A DNA stretch of 64,000 nucleotides from Lachnospiraceae bacterium (GCA_910575255.1 CAJTEM010000002.1:203019-267018), one strand, 5' to 3'. Counted from the stretch's first letter, positions 1-8,764 are shown. The notes: generated from the sequence alone by a model not told the origin. Program-made: numbers and translations.

Positions 1-553
1 GCGCCAGATTCAGAATGATCTCCGCCGAGGTCCCGCTGGTAGCCGCTACCTTCTTCCCTTTCAAATCCGCGATACTGTTAACTCCCTTATCCTTGTTGCC
101 CATCACGGCATCTGCCAGACTGGTACAGTCGATCTGGAAAATCAAAGCCTCACCCTCCGCACAGAGCGCATGGGCGCCGTGGCCGATCTGGGAAATGTCA
201 ATATCTCCGGAAGCCATGGCAGCGATTTCCGCCGGCCCGCCCTGGAACTCAACCAGCTCCACCGTAAGACCCATCTCCTCGAAATATCCCTTCTCACGAG
301 CTGTCACTGCCAGGGATGCGCTTCCCATGTTGGGCATATACGCTACCCTTAAATTTGCCGGCTCAAAGCTTTCCGCCTCTGCCGGCGCTTCTGTCTCGCC
401 GCCCTCTGCCGGCGCTTCTGTCCCAGCTGCCTCTGCTGCCGTAGTCGCAGGCGCCGCCGTGGTCTCCGGAGCTTTGGAAGCTCCTCCTCCGCAACCTGCC
501 AGCATGGCAGCCATCATAGCAGACACCAGAATCAGACTCATTGACTTTCTCAT
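1..553 (-). CDS. ABC transporter substrate-binding lipoprotein (NitT/TauT type), 3' part outside window
   Basis: Partial gene: the start codon is at 553 and the reading frame runs off the left edge after about 184 residues. The protein begins with a lipoprotein signal (MRKS, hydrophobic stretch, LAGC with the lipidated Cys at about residue 21). An Ala/Glu/Thr-rich linker with a repeated TEAPAE motif follows, then the start of a periplasmic-binding fold (LRVAYMPNMGSASLAVTARE, then GGPAEIAAMASGDIDISQIG). This pattern is typical of the NMT1/SsuA/TauA-like family that binds small sulfonate-, nitrate- or pyrimidine-like ligands; the ligand cannot be read from the sequence. It is the last visible gene of a leftward permease-ATPase-binding protein operon and sits 34 bp after the ATPase gene, with an RBS (aaggagg) in that gap. 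Confidence 0.85.
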   Translation of the reverse strand, partial: MRKSMSLILVSAMMAAMLAGCGGGASKAPETTAAPATTAAEAAGTEAPAEGGETEAPAEAESFEPANLRVAYMPNMGSASLAVTAREKGYFEEMGLTVELVEFQGGPAEIAAMASGDIDISQIGHGAHALCAEGEALIFQIDCTSLADAVMGNKDKGVNSIADLKGKKVAATSGTSAEIILNLA

Positions 554-586
554 AAAAACATTCCTCCTTACTCACCTCTTTGGGTG

Positions 587-1375
587 TTACTTACGTACTT
601 CAAGATACTCCTGATATACCTCGCCCCAGATAAAGCTCTTCAGATCCAGGAAAGGAAGCTCCATCTTCATCTCCTGTGTCCTCGGATAGGGCAGGTCAAT
701 ATCCACAATCTTCTTGATGCGCCCGGGCCTGGCGCTCATGATAATCACCTTGGTTGCCAGGATCACTGCCTCCTCCACATCGTGGGTGATGAAAAAACAG
801 GTCTTTTTCTGTTCCTGCCAGGTCTTAATCAGCTCTGACTGTAACTGTGTCCTGGTCTGGGCATCCAAAGCTCCGAACGGCTCATCCATCAGAAGCACCT
901 GCGGATTGACTGCATAAGCCCTGGCAATCGCCACCCTCTGCTTCATACCGCCGGACAGCTCCTTCGGATAAGAATCCGCAAACTGCTCGAGATCTACCAT
1001 CTTTAAGTACTTCATGGCAGTCTCCCGCGACTCAGCTTCGCTCACTCCCTGCAGCTTCAGGCCAAACTGCACATTCTTTAACACTGTCAGCCACGGAAAC
1101 AGCGCATACTGCTGGAAAACCACGCCGCGCTCCGGCCCGGGACCCTTTACTTCTTTCCCGTCTACATAGACGGCGCCTGAGGTCGGCTCCAGAAGCCCTG
1201 CTATCACGTTCAGCAAGGTAGACTTTCCACAGCCGGAAGGCCCGACCACGCAGATGAACTCATTTTCCATGATATCCAGGCTGACACCATTTAACGCGAC
1301 CATATCGCCGTTGCGGCCGCTATATACTTTCTCGACCTTGTCGATCTTTACCTTTACTGCACCGTTTCCTGCCAT
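587..1375 (-). CDS. ABC transporter ATP-binding protein (NitT/TauT/SsuB type)
   Basis: A 262-residue ATPase subunit that energises the importer formed with the adjacent permease and lipoprotein. The Walker A motif GPSGCGKST lies near residue 45, the Q-loop region is FQQYALFPW, the signature is LSGGMKQR, the Walker B is VLLMDEPFGALD and the H-loop is FFITHDVEEA. The ALFPWLTV and DEPFGALDAQTR forms are typical of the nitrate/taurine/alkanesulfonate subfamily. Its 5' end overlaps the permease gene by 22 bp, so the two are probably translationally coupled. Substrate is not determinable. Confidence 0.93.
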   Translation of the reverse strand: MAGNGAVKVKIDKVEKVYSGRNGDMVALNGVSLDIMENEFICVVGPSGCGKSTLLNVIAGLLEPTSGAVYVDGKEVKGPGPERGVVFQQYALFPWLTVLKNVQFGLKLQGVSEAESRETAMKYLKMVDLEQFADSYPKELSGGMKQRVAIARAYAVNPQVLLMDEPFGALDAQTRTQLQSELIKTWQEQKKTCFFITHDVEEAVILATKVIIMSARPGRIKKIVDIDLPYPRTQEMKMELPFLDLKSFIWGEVYQEYLEVRK

Positions 1376-2142
1376 CCCGTCAGCTTCCTTTCTAAGAATT
1401 TAACTAACTGCTCCATCAACATTCCGATAATACCGATAATCAGAATTCCCAAAAGCACGGTCGCCATATCATAATATCCCTGTGCTTTCTGAATCATCAT
1501 GCCCAGGCCCTTGGACGCGCCTGTCAGCTCTGCCGCCACCAGCGTGGTCAGGGAAGCGGAAAGCCCCAGCCTGGCGCCCACCAGGATAAACGGGGTGGAA
1601 GCAGGAATTACCACCTTAAAGAAGATATCCTTGTCGGAAGCCCCCAGAACCCTCGCCGCCTTGATCAGGGTAGCATCCACGTTGCATACGCCCTGATAAA
1701 TGGTAACCACCAACACCAGAAATGAAGCAATGAAAATCACGATCACCTTTGCCTCCTCACCGACACCCGCACCGGTTATCACCAGCGGAATATAGGCCAG
1801 AGGCGGAATGTTCCGCACAAACTGCACCCACGGTGCCACCAGATTACGGAACGGCGCATACCATCCCATCAGAAACGCGATCGGGATCGAAATCACAAAT
1901 CCCAGAGAAAAGCCCGCAATCACCCGAAAAAGGCTGATATACGTGTGCTGCCACAGGGTTCCGTCGGACACCTTATCCACCAGCTTGGCAAATACCTCCC
2001 ACGGCTCGGCAAACACCACGCCGCCGGCCTCCGTGGACGCGATGAAGATCCACAGCAAAACCGCCACTGCCAGCGACAAAAGCATCCATGCTTTGTCTGG
2101 GATCTGCGTCCAGAAAGACTTATCTTTTTTTCTTGTCTCCAT
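1354..2142 (-). CDS. ABC transporter permease (NitT/TauT/SsuC type)
   Basis: A 262-residue integral membrane permease with about six hydrophobic segments and a binding-protein-dependent transport (EAA) loop around ARVLGASDKDIFFKVVIPAS. The first membrane segment follows a short charged N-terminus. ATG at 2142 is preceded by a strong RBS (aggagggg). It is the first gene of the leftward ABC operon and is divergent from the LacI-family gene at 2424, so the roughly 280-bp gap between them probably holds both promoters. Confidence 0.92.
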   Translation of the reverse strand: METRKKDKSFWTQIPDKAWMLLSLAVAVLLWIFIASTEAGGVVFAEPWEVFAKLVDKVSDGTLWQHTYISLFRVIAGFSLGFVISIPIAFLMGWYAPFRNLVAPWVQFVRNIPPLAYIPLVITGAGVGEEAKVIVIFIASFLVLVVTIYQGVCNVDATLIKAARVLGASDKDIFFKVVIPASTPFILVGARLGLSASLTTLVAAELTGASKGLGMMIQKAQGYYDMATVLLGILIIGIIGMLMEQLVKFLERKLTGWQETVQ

Positions 2143-2315
2143 GTATACCCCTCCTGCTCTTTTTGCAACCTGCCGGTCACATTCTGTTGATCCTGTTGAT
2201 CAGAAGCTAACTTACCATTTCCACCCCTGATAGTACTTAGTTTACCGGATTTTGCAAAAAAAAACAGTATGAAATATTTTCATACCGTTTGCGGAAAGCT
2301 TTTTCTTTTTTTACT

Positions 2316-2325
2316 CAAACGTTTG
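2316..2325. promoter_or_regulatory. candidate LacI-family operator in the divergent intergenic region
   Basis: A perfect palindrome, CAAACGTTTG, lies between the ABC permease start (2142) and the LacI-family start (2424). Centred C-G palindromes of this kind are the usual target of LacI/PurR-type dimers. Autoregulation, or control of the divergent ABC operon, is an inference. Confidence 0.4.
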
Positions 2326-2423
2326 TTGATATCGCCATGGAATTTTTCCGAAAAATCCATTACAATAAAAGAGAAAAGCACTGCTGTCGAATCCGCAAAC
2401 ATCTGCAGGAAGGAGAACCGGAT

Positions 2424-3464
2424 ATGACTTTGAAAGAAATTGCCGTTGAGGCAGGAGTTTCGGTCTCTACCGTTTCCCGTGTCATCAACAAAAGCAGCAA
2501 ATCCCCTGCCAGTCAACAGGTACAAGACCGGATCTGGGAGATCGTCCGCCGTACCGGCTATACTCCCAACAGCAACGCCCGCCAGCTGAAAATGGGCAAT
2601 CCCGCCGCCCCCGCCGGCGCCTCACGCTCCATCGCCTGCCTCTTCGCCCGCGTCCACGAAGCAGAGACAGACACCTTTTTCGCCTCCCTGGCCCGCAGCA
2701 TCGAGAAGGAAGCCTTTAAACATGGATACATCGTCAAATACACTTTCACTGCTTTTGATATCCATGATCCGAATATTTTCCGGCTGATCTCGGACAATCA
2801 TGTGGACGGGGTCGCTGTCCTGGGCCGTTGTGACAAACATCTTCTGAAGTTTTTGAAGCAGTATTTCCGCTATGTCGCTTATACCGGCCTCAACAATCTC
2901 GATGCCAAATATGATCAGATTGTCTGTGACGGGTATCAGGCAGCAATCACTGCCATGGAACATCTTTTAAAGCTGGGACATACCCGGATCGCCTATGTGG
3001 GAGAGACCAGCAGTGAAGACCGCTACCGCGGATACTGCACGGCTCTGGCCGAAGCAGGACTTTCCTTCTGCCGGGAACTGGTATCCGATGAATCCCTGTC
3101 CCCGGAAGGCGGATATCACGGAACCGACCGGATTCTCAAAAAAGGGATAACTGTCAGCGCTTTTTTCTGTCCCAATGACGCAACAGCAATCGGAGCCATG
3201 CGTGCCGTCAAGGAACACGGACTCTCGATCCCTGAGGATATCTCCCTGATCAGCATCGATGACATTGACACGGCGCAATATCTGACCCCGATGCTGACCA
3301 CCATCCACATTCCGGTGGAAGAGATGGGGCAGATGACAGCCAAGATCCTGATTGACCGGATCGAGGGAGGACACACATTGCCTGTCAAGGTCAATCTCCC
3401 CTATTATATTGCAGGGAGGGAAAGCTGTGGGGAGTGCAGCGTTTTCCGCAAGTCAGGGACATAA
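2424..3464 (+). CDS. LacI-family transcriptional regulator
   Basis: The open frame extends upstream to 2289, but ATG 2424 is the likely start: it has aaggagaa just upstream and begins exactly with the LacI helix-turn-helix (MTLKEIAVEAGVSVSTVSRV). This gives a protein of about 346 residues, normal for the family. The DNA-binding domain is followed by a periplasmic-binding-like sugar-sensing core (DNHVDGVAVLGR, ALAEAGLSF, AFFCPNDATAIGAMRAVKEHG, ISLISIDDID, PMLTTIHIPVEEMG). It is divergent from the ABC importer and directly upstream of an aldose-epimerase-like gene. Likely targets are one or both neighbours; the inducer is unknown. Confidence 0.9.
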   Translation: MTLKEIAVEAGVSVSTVSRVINKSSKSPASQQVQDRIWEIVRRTGYTPNSNARQLKMGNPAAPAGASRSIACLFARVHEAETDTFFASLARSIEKEAFKHGYIVKYTFTAFDIHDPNIFRLISDNHVDGVAVLGRCDKHLLKFLKQYFRYVAYTGLNNLDAKYDQIVCDGYQAAITAMEHLLKLGHTRIAYVGETSSEDRYRGYCTALAEAGLSFCRELVSDESLSPEGGYHGTDRILKKGITVSAFFCPNDATAIGAMRAVKEHGLSIPEDISLISIDDIDTAQYLTPMLTTIHIPVEEMGQMTAKILIDRIEGGHTLPVKVNLPYYIAGRESCGECSVFRKSGT

Positions 3465-3511
3465 AGACAGGCAAAGCAATACCAAGAAAAAGGAAAGGAT
3501 GGAAAACTGTT

Positions 3512-4399
3512 ATGACCATTACCATTCAGGACAACGCCACTCACACTACTGCTGCCATCGAATCTTTGGGTGCACAGCTCGTCTCTTTCAAGGATGCTTC
3601 CGGAAAGGAATACATCTGGCAGCGCAATCCGGATATCTGGCCGCGCTGCTCTCCGCTTCTTTTTCCCGTAGTCGGCAATTGCCGCAACGGACGAACCCGT
3701 TTCGAAGGAGAATGGTTCGAAATGGAAAAGCATGGTTTCTGTAAGGAATCCGATTTCACGGTTGTCAGACAAAGTGACCATACCGTCACATTTCGTCTTG
3801 CCGCCAATGCACAGACCAGACGCTCCTATCCCTATGAATTTGTCCTCTCCCTGACCTATCGCCTGAAGAACGGGGTTCTGCTTCTGGATTATTGTGTAGA
3901 AAACTCCGACAGCCGCGAGATCTGCTATGGCATCGGCTCGCATCCGGGCTTTGTCTGCCCGCTGGAAAAGGAAGAATCTTTTGAGGATTATCAGCTGGAA
4001 TTTGAAACGGAAGAAGACACCTGTGCCATGCCCTACGACCTGCAGTCTCTGCAGTTCGATGCCGAAGGGAAAGGACTCGTCCTTTCTCACACCCGTGTCC
4101 TCCCGCTCTCCTATGAGCTGTTTCGGGGTGATGCCATCTACTTTGATTCGATTCGTTCCCGACGGGTCTCCCTGGTTCATCGGCATACCCGTCGGGGCAT
4201 CGAGGTCTCATACCCCGGCTTTGAGACCATTGCCTTCTGGACACCGTATGGCAAGAATGCTCCCTTCCTCTGCATCGAGCCGTGGAACAGCTGCGCCATC
4301 CGCTCGGATGAGGATGATGAATTCCTTCACCGCCATCATGTTCAGATACTAAAGCCCGGGGAAACCAAGTGCTATCCGATGGAGATCCGTATCCTCTGA
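3512..4399 (+). CDS. aldose 1-epimerase family protein (LacX-like)
   Basis: About 295 residues from ATG 3512 (aaaggaaagg upstream); an in-frame extension to 3434 overlaps the LacI gene and looks unused. It belongs to the galactose-mutarotase-like fold that interconverts sugar anomers. Visible landmarks are GSHPGF (the family's conserved His), FPVVGNCRNG and, near the C-terminus, PFLCIEPWNS, whose Glu is the expected general base. LacX-type members are cytosolic and often sit in sugar loci with unknown sugar specificity. It lies 47 bp after the LacI gene on the same strand, so the two probably share a transcript. Confidence 0.82.
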   Translation: MTITIQDNATHTTAAIESLGAQLVSFKDASGKEYIWQRNPDIWPRCSPLLFPVVGNCRNGRTRFEGEWFEMEKHGFCKESDFTVVRQSDHTVTFRLAANAQTRRSYPYEFVLSLTYRLKNGVLLLDYCVENSDSREICYGIGSHPGFVCPLEKEESFEDYQLEFETEEDTCAMPYDLQSLQFDAEGKGLVLSHTRVLPLSYELFRGDAIYFDSIRSRRVSLVHRHTRRGIEVSYPGFETIAFWTPYGKNAPFLCIEPWNSCAIRSDEDDEFLHRHHVQILKPGETKCYPMEIRIL

Positions 4400-4454
4400 C
4401 CTCACAGTACCCGGCTCATAGCCTGCTGCGTTACCAATCGGATGTCCCGTCAGC

Positions 4455-4988
4455 TTACTGCGGGGCAAATTCCTCACACCAGACTGCAGTTCCGGCTTTG
4501 AGTGACTGCTTCACATCCAGGATCCGCTGATTCTCGGAGCCCCGGAACTTCAATCGAAGATTCTTCTTTTCTTCGACGAATTTCCCGTCCACCATTACGT
4601 CAAAAAGCGGCACCAGCTCCCGGGTAATCTTTGATTCCGGGAGCATTCTAAACAGCACGTCTTTTTCGAAATCATAGCCGGTAAAACACCAGATGCTCTT
4701 ATCCGGATACTGCTCCCGCACCTTTTTGATGAAAGGCAGCAGTCCCGCCTGATTCGCCGGTTCCATGGGTTCTCCGCCAAGCAGCGTCAATCCCACAATA
4801 TACTCCGGAGCCAGAAGACGCAGAATCTCCTCTTGTGTCTCCCTGGTAAATTCCTGCCCATAATCAAAATCCCACGCCTCAGAATTAAAGCATCCCTTAC
4901 AATGATGAGTACAGCCGCTGACAAACAAGGTTACTCTGACTCCCGGACCATTGGCAACATCTGTCGGCTTAATCGTAGCATAATTCAT
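4455..4988 (-). CDS. nrdG: anaerobic ribonucleoside-triphosphate reductase activating protein
   Basis: A 177-residue radical-SAM activase that installs the glycyl radical in class III ribonucleotide reductase. The [4Fe-4S] motif CTHHCKGC places cysteines at residues 26, 30 and 33. NGPGVRVTLFVSGC and TLLGGEPM are typical NrdG segments. ATG 4988 has a GGAG RBS. The reductase gene nrdD is not adjacent in this window, although nrdG usually follows it, so this copy is detached here. Presence of the gene indicates growth without oxygen. Confidence 0.92.
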   Translation of the reverse strand: MNYATIKPTDVANGPGVRVTLFVSGCTHHCKGCFNSEAWDFDYGQEFTRETQEEILRLLAPEYIVGLTLLGGEPMEPANQAGLLPFIKKVREQYPDKSIWCFTGYDFEKDVLFRMLPESKITRELVPLFDVMVDGKFVEEKKNLRLKFRGSENQRILDVKQSLKAGTAVWCEEFAPQ

Positions 4989-5097
4989 CTTCTCCGGCTC
5001 CCTTCCTTTGATTCATTTTAACAAGCACCGGGGAGAAAGTCAATAGATCTGTCTTTCCTCATCATGGCAGACAAGCTTTGGGGGTACTGTTCACGGG

Positions 5098-5146
5098 CAG
5101 TGTCAGTTCGTTAAGCCGTTCCAAGAAGTACGCCAGGGAAGAGGAG
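5098..5146. repeat. left-end fragment of family A palindromic element
   Basis: This stretch matches the left terminus of the 309-bp family A element (TGTCAGTTCGTTAAG, a GTACGCCAGGGAA core, then gaggag), with several substitutions. No matching right end follows. It lies just upstream of the BirA operator of bioB and appears to be a decayed, truncated copy. Confidence 0.6.
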
Positions 5147-5160
5147 AAAAAGCGGTTCAA

Positions 5161-5216
5161 AAATGTCAACCGTGTTTGAGTTTTTTGGTTGACATTTGTT
5201 GTTTTTCTGATACACT
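5161..5216 (+). promoter_or_regulatory. BirA operator overlapping the bioB promoter
   Basis: A perfect inverted repeat, AAATGTCAACC (5161-5171) and GGTTGACATTT (5187-5197), is separated by 15 bp. This matches the known BirA biotin-repressor site architecture of Firmicutes. The right half-site contains the -35 hexamer TTGACA (5189-5194), and a -10-like TACACT lies at 5211-5216 after a 16-bp spacer. BirA bound with biotinyl-AMP would therefore cover the -35 region and shut off bioB when biotin is plentiful. Confidence 0.85.
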
Positions 5217-5253
5217 ATTGTCAACTATATTTTTATTCTAAGGAGATAAGCAT

Positions 5254-6225
5254 ATGAACCCACTTACTTTGGCTCAGGAGATTATTGACGGAAGGCGGAT
5301 CTGCCGGGAGGATGATCTCTCCTTTTTTCTGACTTGCGGACTAGAGGAGCTTTGCGAAGGAGCCGATAAAATCCGAAAGCATTTTATCGGAGATAAGGTT
5401 GATCTGTGTTCAATCATCAATGGCCGAAGCGGTCTCTGCCCGGAAGACTGTAAATATTGTGCCCAATCTGTACATCATCACACAAGCTGTGAAGTCTACG
5501 CTTTCCTTCCGGAAGAAGAGATCATAAATGCCTGCAAGCTGAATGAACGGGAAGGGGTGGATCGTTTTTCTATTGTTACCTCCGGAAAAGCCCTGACAGG
5601 GGAAGAATTCGAAAAAGCTATTCACGCCTGCAAGACCATGCACAAAGAATGTAAGATTGATTTATGTGCCTCTATGGGCTTTCTGGATGAACAGCAGCTG
5701 CATCGCCTTCATGAGGCAGGCGTCACCAGCTACCATCATAATATAGAAACTTCCAAACGCAACTTTCCTAATATCTGCACTACCCACACCTATGCGCAGA
5801 AAATCGAGACCCTCAAAAAGGTAAAAGCAGAAGGCATGTGTGCCTGCTCCGGCGGAATCATCGGTATGGGGGAAACCTGGGAAGACCGTCTGGATATGGC
5901 AGTCAGCCTTGCCGAACTCGGCATTGATTCGATTCCGATTAATGCTCTGATGCCGATTCCAGGCACTCCTCTGGAGAATGAACCACGTCTGAGCGAGGAT
6001 GATATTCTGCGGACCATTGCCTTTTTCCGCTACATCAACCCGCTTGCCAACATCCGTCTTGCCGCAGGCCGCGCTCTCCTGACAGAAGACGGCAGAATTG
6101 CCTTCCAGTCCGGCGCCTCCGCAACCATCACCGGAAATATGCTGACCACAGCCGCCTGCGCCACAATCCGCAGTGACCGGAAAATGCTGACTGACCTGGG
6201 CAGGATTTGTTCCAACACACTCTAA
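5254..6225 (+). CDS. bioB: biotin synthase
   Basis: A 323-residue radical-SAM enzyme that inserts sulfur into dethiobiotin to form biotin, using a second Fe-S cluster as sulfur donor. The radical-SAM motif CPEDCKYC has cysteines at residues 62, 66 and 69. Other family segments are NGRSGLCPEDC, YHHNIETS, CSGGIIGMGE and NALMPIPGTPL. RBS aaggagat lies 8 bp before ATG. No other bio gene is adjacent, so this organism may import or scavenge dethiobiotin or encode the rest elsewhere. Regulation by the upstream BirA box is strongly suggested. Confidence 0.95.
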   Translation: MNPLTLAQEIIDGRRICREDDLSFFLTCGLEELCEGADKIRKHFIGDKVDLCSIINGRSGLCPEDCKYCAQSVHHHTSCEVYAFLPEEEIINACKLNEREGVDRFSIVTSGKALTGEEFEKAIHACKTMHKECKIDLCASMGFLDEQQLHRLHEAGVTSYHHNIETSKRNFPNICTTHTYAQKIETLKKVKAEGMCACSGGIIGMGETWEDRLDMAVSLAELGIDSIPINALMPIPGTPLENEPRLSEDDILRTIAFFRYINPLANIRLAAGRALLTEDGRIAFQSGASATITGNMLTTAACATIRSDRKMLTDLGRICSNTL

Positions 6226-6361
6226 TGCCCCGGCAGACGATTTCTGGAGAACTGTACAAATAAAATACCCAATCGTCCAAACAAAAGCCTCCCTCGCCTC
6301 TTATTTTCAATGCTGCTCATTGATGTGCTCCTCCATGTAACGGATAATCCGGTTGTAGGTC

Positions 6362-6880
6362 TCATTGGGGCGTTCCAGGCGGGGATAGTACCAGATAGGC
6401 TCCCCGCATCTCACAGACGGTTTTTGAAAGGATGCCCCGCCCCTTGACCCGGGCCACAAGCATCGGGCTGCCAACCTGGACCTCCTGGCAGATCTTGCTG
6501 TACACAGGAAGCTTTTCCAAAAGAGTTCCGTTTTCCAAAAGGATGTCAAGGGTAAATTCCGTCACATACCGGGTACACACATAGACCTTGCCCACACAGG
6601 AGCCATAGCAAATGCCAATGGGACGGCGCCGGAAAAGACGGTAGCGGTTATAATGGGAAAGAGCAAACGGGAACGTTATTCCCAGCCCCAGCAGCAGAAC
6701 TGTCACGTAGTCCAGGGGATTTCTGGCTTCAAAGATCTGGTAAAGTATGATCAAAAGCAGGAAAAGGAGAATCAGGGCATATACATACAGACCGCATAAA
6801 CGGCTGACAAAAATCTCCCGCTCCTGGCGGAGGATGTATCTTCGGACATCCCTGCCGGGGCGCTGCCATTGCTTTGTCAT
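6362..6880 (-). CDS. small membrane protein of unknown function, possible C-terminal frameshift
   Basis: A 172-residue product not recognised as a named family. Two adjacent hydrophobic segments (about residues 30-50 and 57-75) are followed by a soluble C-terminal region with a beta-rich look (VGKVYVCTRYVTEFTLDILL). The last residues in this frame are Pro-rich and stop at 6362. The overlapping frame ends at 6307 and carries a more protein-like tail (WYYPRLERPNETYNRIIRYM), so a single-base shift near 6420 may have shortened the gene. It is convergent with bioB. Function not assignable. Confidence 0.5.
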   Translation of the reverse strand: MTKQWQRPGRDVRRYILRQEREIFVSRLCGLYVYALILLFLLLIILYQIFEARNPLDYVTVLLLGLGITFPFALSHYNRYRLFRRRPIGICYGSCVGKVYVCTRYVTEFTLDILLENGTLLEKLPVYSKICQEVQVGSPMLVARVKGRGILSKTVCEMRGAYLVLSPPGTPQ

Positions 6881-7014
6881 AAAGGCGGCTCCTTTCTGCC
6901 AAAGACCCGGGAAATGATAGGGGGCTGTGGCGGGGTTTTGTATCTATTATATATGATTTTTGCGGGGTTGTCATTTGGATTTGTTGAAAATAAAAAAAGA
7001 GGGGGGGAACAGGG

Positions 7015-7323
7015 CAATGTCAGTAAGTTAAGCGTTTCTGAAAGGTACGCCAGGGAAACGGGGAGAGAAGCCATCGGAAATGGTCTGCGGATTTTTCCGG
7101 TTTCGAGATCAAGAATTCCTAAAATTCCTGATTTTTGCGAAAAGCGAAACGAAAATTCACAAACTCGCTGCGCTCAGACAGTGTGAATTTTCGTTTCCAC
7201 GCAAAACTCAGAAATTTAAGGACTTCTAAATCTCTGCAAAGTCAAAATTCGCAGACCATTTCCGATGGCTGCTCTCCCCGTTTCCCTGGCTGTGTTTCGC
7301 GATTTCTTAACTTACTGACATTG
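7015..7323. mobile_element. family A palindromic MITE-like element, full copy 1
   Basis: A 309-bp element bounded by terminal inverted repeats CAATGTCAGTAAGTTAAG and its complement. Almost the whole element is a long inverted repeat. The outer arms share CCAGGGAAACGGGGAGAG, and the centre is a GAAACGAAAATTCACA / TGTGAATTTTCGTTTC stem around a 20-nt loop. It is flanked by a perfect 10-bp direct repeat, GGGAACAGGG (7005-7014 and 7324-7333), the footprint of insertion. It has no coding capacity. A degenerate piece of the same sequence appears again at about 7340-7390. Confidence 0.85.
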
Positions 7324-7473
7324 GGGAACAGGGGGGACTTTTTCCCGTTTCGGGATTAAGAAGCACTAAAGTTTCTGAATTTTGCTAATAAGTACAGTTT
7401 AATAATAAAGAGTGATTTTTTTGCCAAAAACACACCACTTGTGTTTTTCGGAGTACAGACAGAAAGGAAACGT

Positions 7474-7983
7474 ATGATGAGCAGATATATCAGGGAGATC
7501 GATTTGCAGCTTCCGGAGAATGAGGTGAGGGGGCTGATGGACCATTTTCTGAAGGAGAACGGATTTTACCGGGGAGAGTGGAAGGGACAGACATGCTGGA
7601 CCGCCGATTATGGGATGAATAAGCCGGCTACTGCTCTAAAGATTACCGGGGTGTATTTTTTTGATTATACCTACGAAAACGGCAGGCTGCATTTCGAAGC
7701 CTGGGTAAGGGACGGAAAGAAGAAAGAAACAGGACTGACAGGGTGGTATAACTGGCAGATGAAGGCGCCTTACACCGGCCTTGTGGCCGGGCTGGAGAAA
7801 AAGCTGATCAACGAACTGCCCCAGGACAGCGAACTGCGGCTTCAGGCAGGGGACAGCATCCAGATCGAAGACAACAAAAGGAGGATGGACAAGGCACGCC
7901 TGATTTTGGGAGCCGTGTGCCTCCTGATTTTTATGAACGCACTTTTCAATGTCCTGAAACATGTGGCCTTGCTGGGATTCTGA
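7474..7983 (+). CDS. hypothetical protein with C-terminal membrane anchor
   Basis: A 169-residue protein starting at ATG 7474 with an RBS-like agaaagga; an upstream in-frame extension is unlikely. The first 130 residues look soluble (alternating beta-rich stretches ALKITGVYFFDYTYENGRLH and KETGLTGWYNWQMKAPYTGL). They are followed by a basic stretch and one hydrophobic helix at the very C-terminus (ILGAVCLLIFMNALFNVL), giving a tail-anchored topology. No family recognised. Family A and F elements flank it on both sides. Confidence 0.6.
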   Translation: MMSRYIREIDLQLPENEVRGLMDHFLKENGFYRGEWKGQTCWTADYGMNKPATALKITGVYFFDYTYENGRLHFEAWVRDGKKKETGLTGWYNWQMKAPYTGLVAGLEKKLINELPQDSELRLQAGDSIQIEDNKRRMDKARLILGAVCLLIFMNALFNVLKHVALLGF

Positions 7984-7999
7984 CCTCTGCACACGGGCC

Positions 8000-8094
8000 A
8001 ATGACATGATATTGGTGTCAAAAGGTCTTTTGACACCTCTGATACCGGATTGCTCCGCACTTTGTGCTCCCGCAATCCTTGGTATCATGCCATT
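8000..8094. repeat. family F palindromic repeat, copy 1
   Basis: A 95-bp element with inverted ends AATGACATGATA and TATCATGCCATT. It contains two hairpins: one around GTGTCAAAAGG / CTTTTGACAC, and one with GGATTGC...GCAATCC arms (8047-8078). Both hairpins recur in the copy at 53566-53773, and the second recurs at 43288-43470. It sits directly after the 169-aa gene. Confidence 0.6.
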
Positions 8095-8111
8095 TACTTA
8101 AGCTCCGGGAA

Positions 8112-8175
8112 TATTCAGCCTTGGAAAAAGAAGAGGAAGGCGTACCTTTTGGTATTTCTTAACTAACTGACATTG
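8112..8175. repeat. right-end fragment of family A element
   Basis: Ends with TTCTTAACTAACTGACATTG, the family A right terminus, preceded by GGCGTACC. The inner part (CAGCCTTGGAAAAAG) instead matches the variant fragment at 53477-53546, so at least two sub-types of the element exist here. Confidence 0.5.
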
Positions 8176-8215
8176 GCGCACGGTCGGGGATTCCCACAGA
8201 ACCGCTCCCCAAAAC

Positions 8216-8750
8216 TTAGTGTGTGTTTGAAAATTCATTCCCGTCATCTGTGCAATCGGACAATGTTCCGTATTTGTAACACTGACCAGGGAGGAACCCG
8301 CTTTTTTGCAGCCATTGATCAGAGAAATCAGTTCCTCCCCGCCTCCCTGGGAGGAGAGGATAAGGAGGGCAGGCTTTGCCTCTCCCGGTTTCCCGAAAGG
8401 ATGATCTGGCCTGCGGCTTCGCAGATTTTCGCGGCCTGCGCCATTTTCTCTGCAAACCCTTCGTCTTTTTCCGCGTTTTTCATATACTGTATGGCCGGAT
8501 CCGCATCAAAACTTCCCTTTCGGTCAGACCTGTCCAGCTCCTGCCTGACCCGGTACTTCAGTTCCGTATACCCGGAACATCCCGCCTTTTCGCAGAAGCG
8601 GAGGACCGTTGTGGCGGATACCCCGGCCCCTCCCGCAATCTGCCGGATATTCATTTCCGGCACCATTTCCAAATGAGATACCATAAAATTGTAAACCCTG
8701 AATTCACCAAGATTCATTTTCCTAAGCTGTTCGTAAGAGAAAACCGGCAT
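8216..8750 (-). pseudogene. RpiR-family regulator, frameshifted
   Basis: ATG 8750 (RBS ggaggt) opens an RpiR/MurR regulator. The N-terminal helix-turn-helix domain is complete (NIRQIAGGAGVSATTVLRFC) up to the start of the sugar-phosphate-binding SIS domain (CEAAGQIILSG). The frame is then lost: the distal part of the SIS domain (LISLINGCKKAGSSLVSVTN) reads in another frame at about 8240-8370, and the middle of the domain is missing. Only about 180 of the expected 250-280 residues are represented. It lies immediately downstream of a second decayed RpiR gene. Confidence 0.75.
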
Positions 8751-8764
8751 GGATACCTCCCTTT

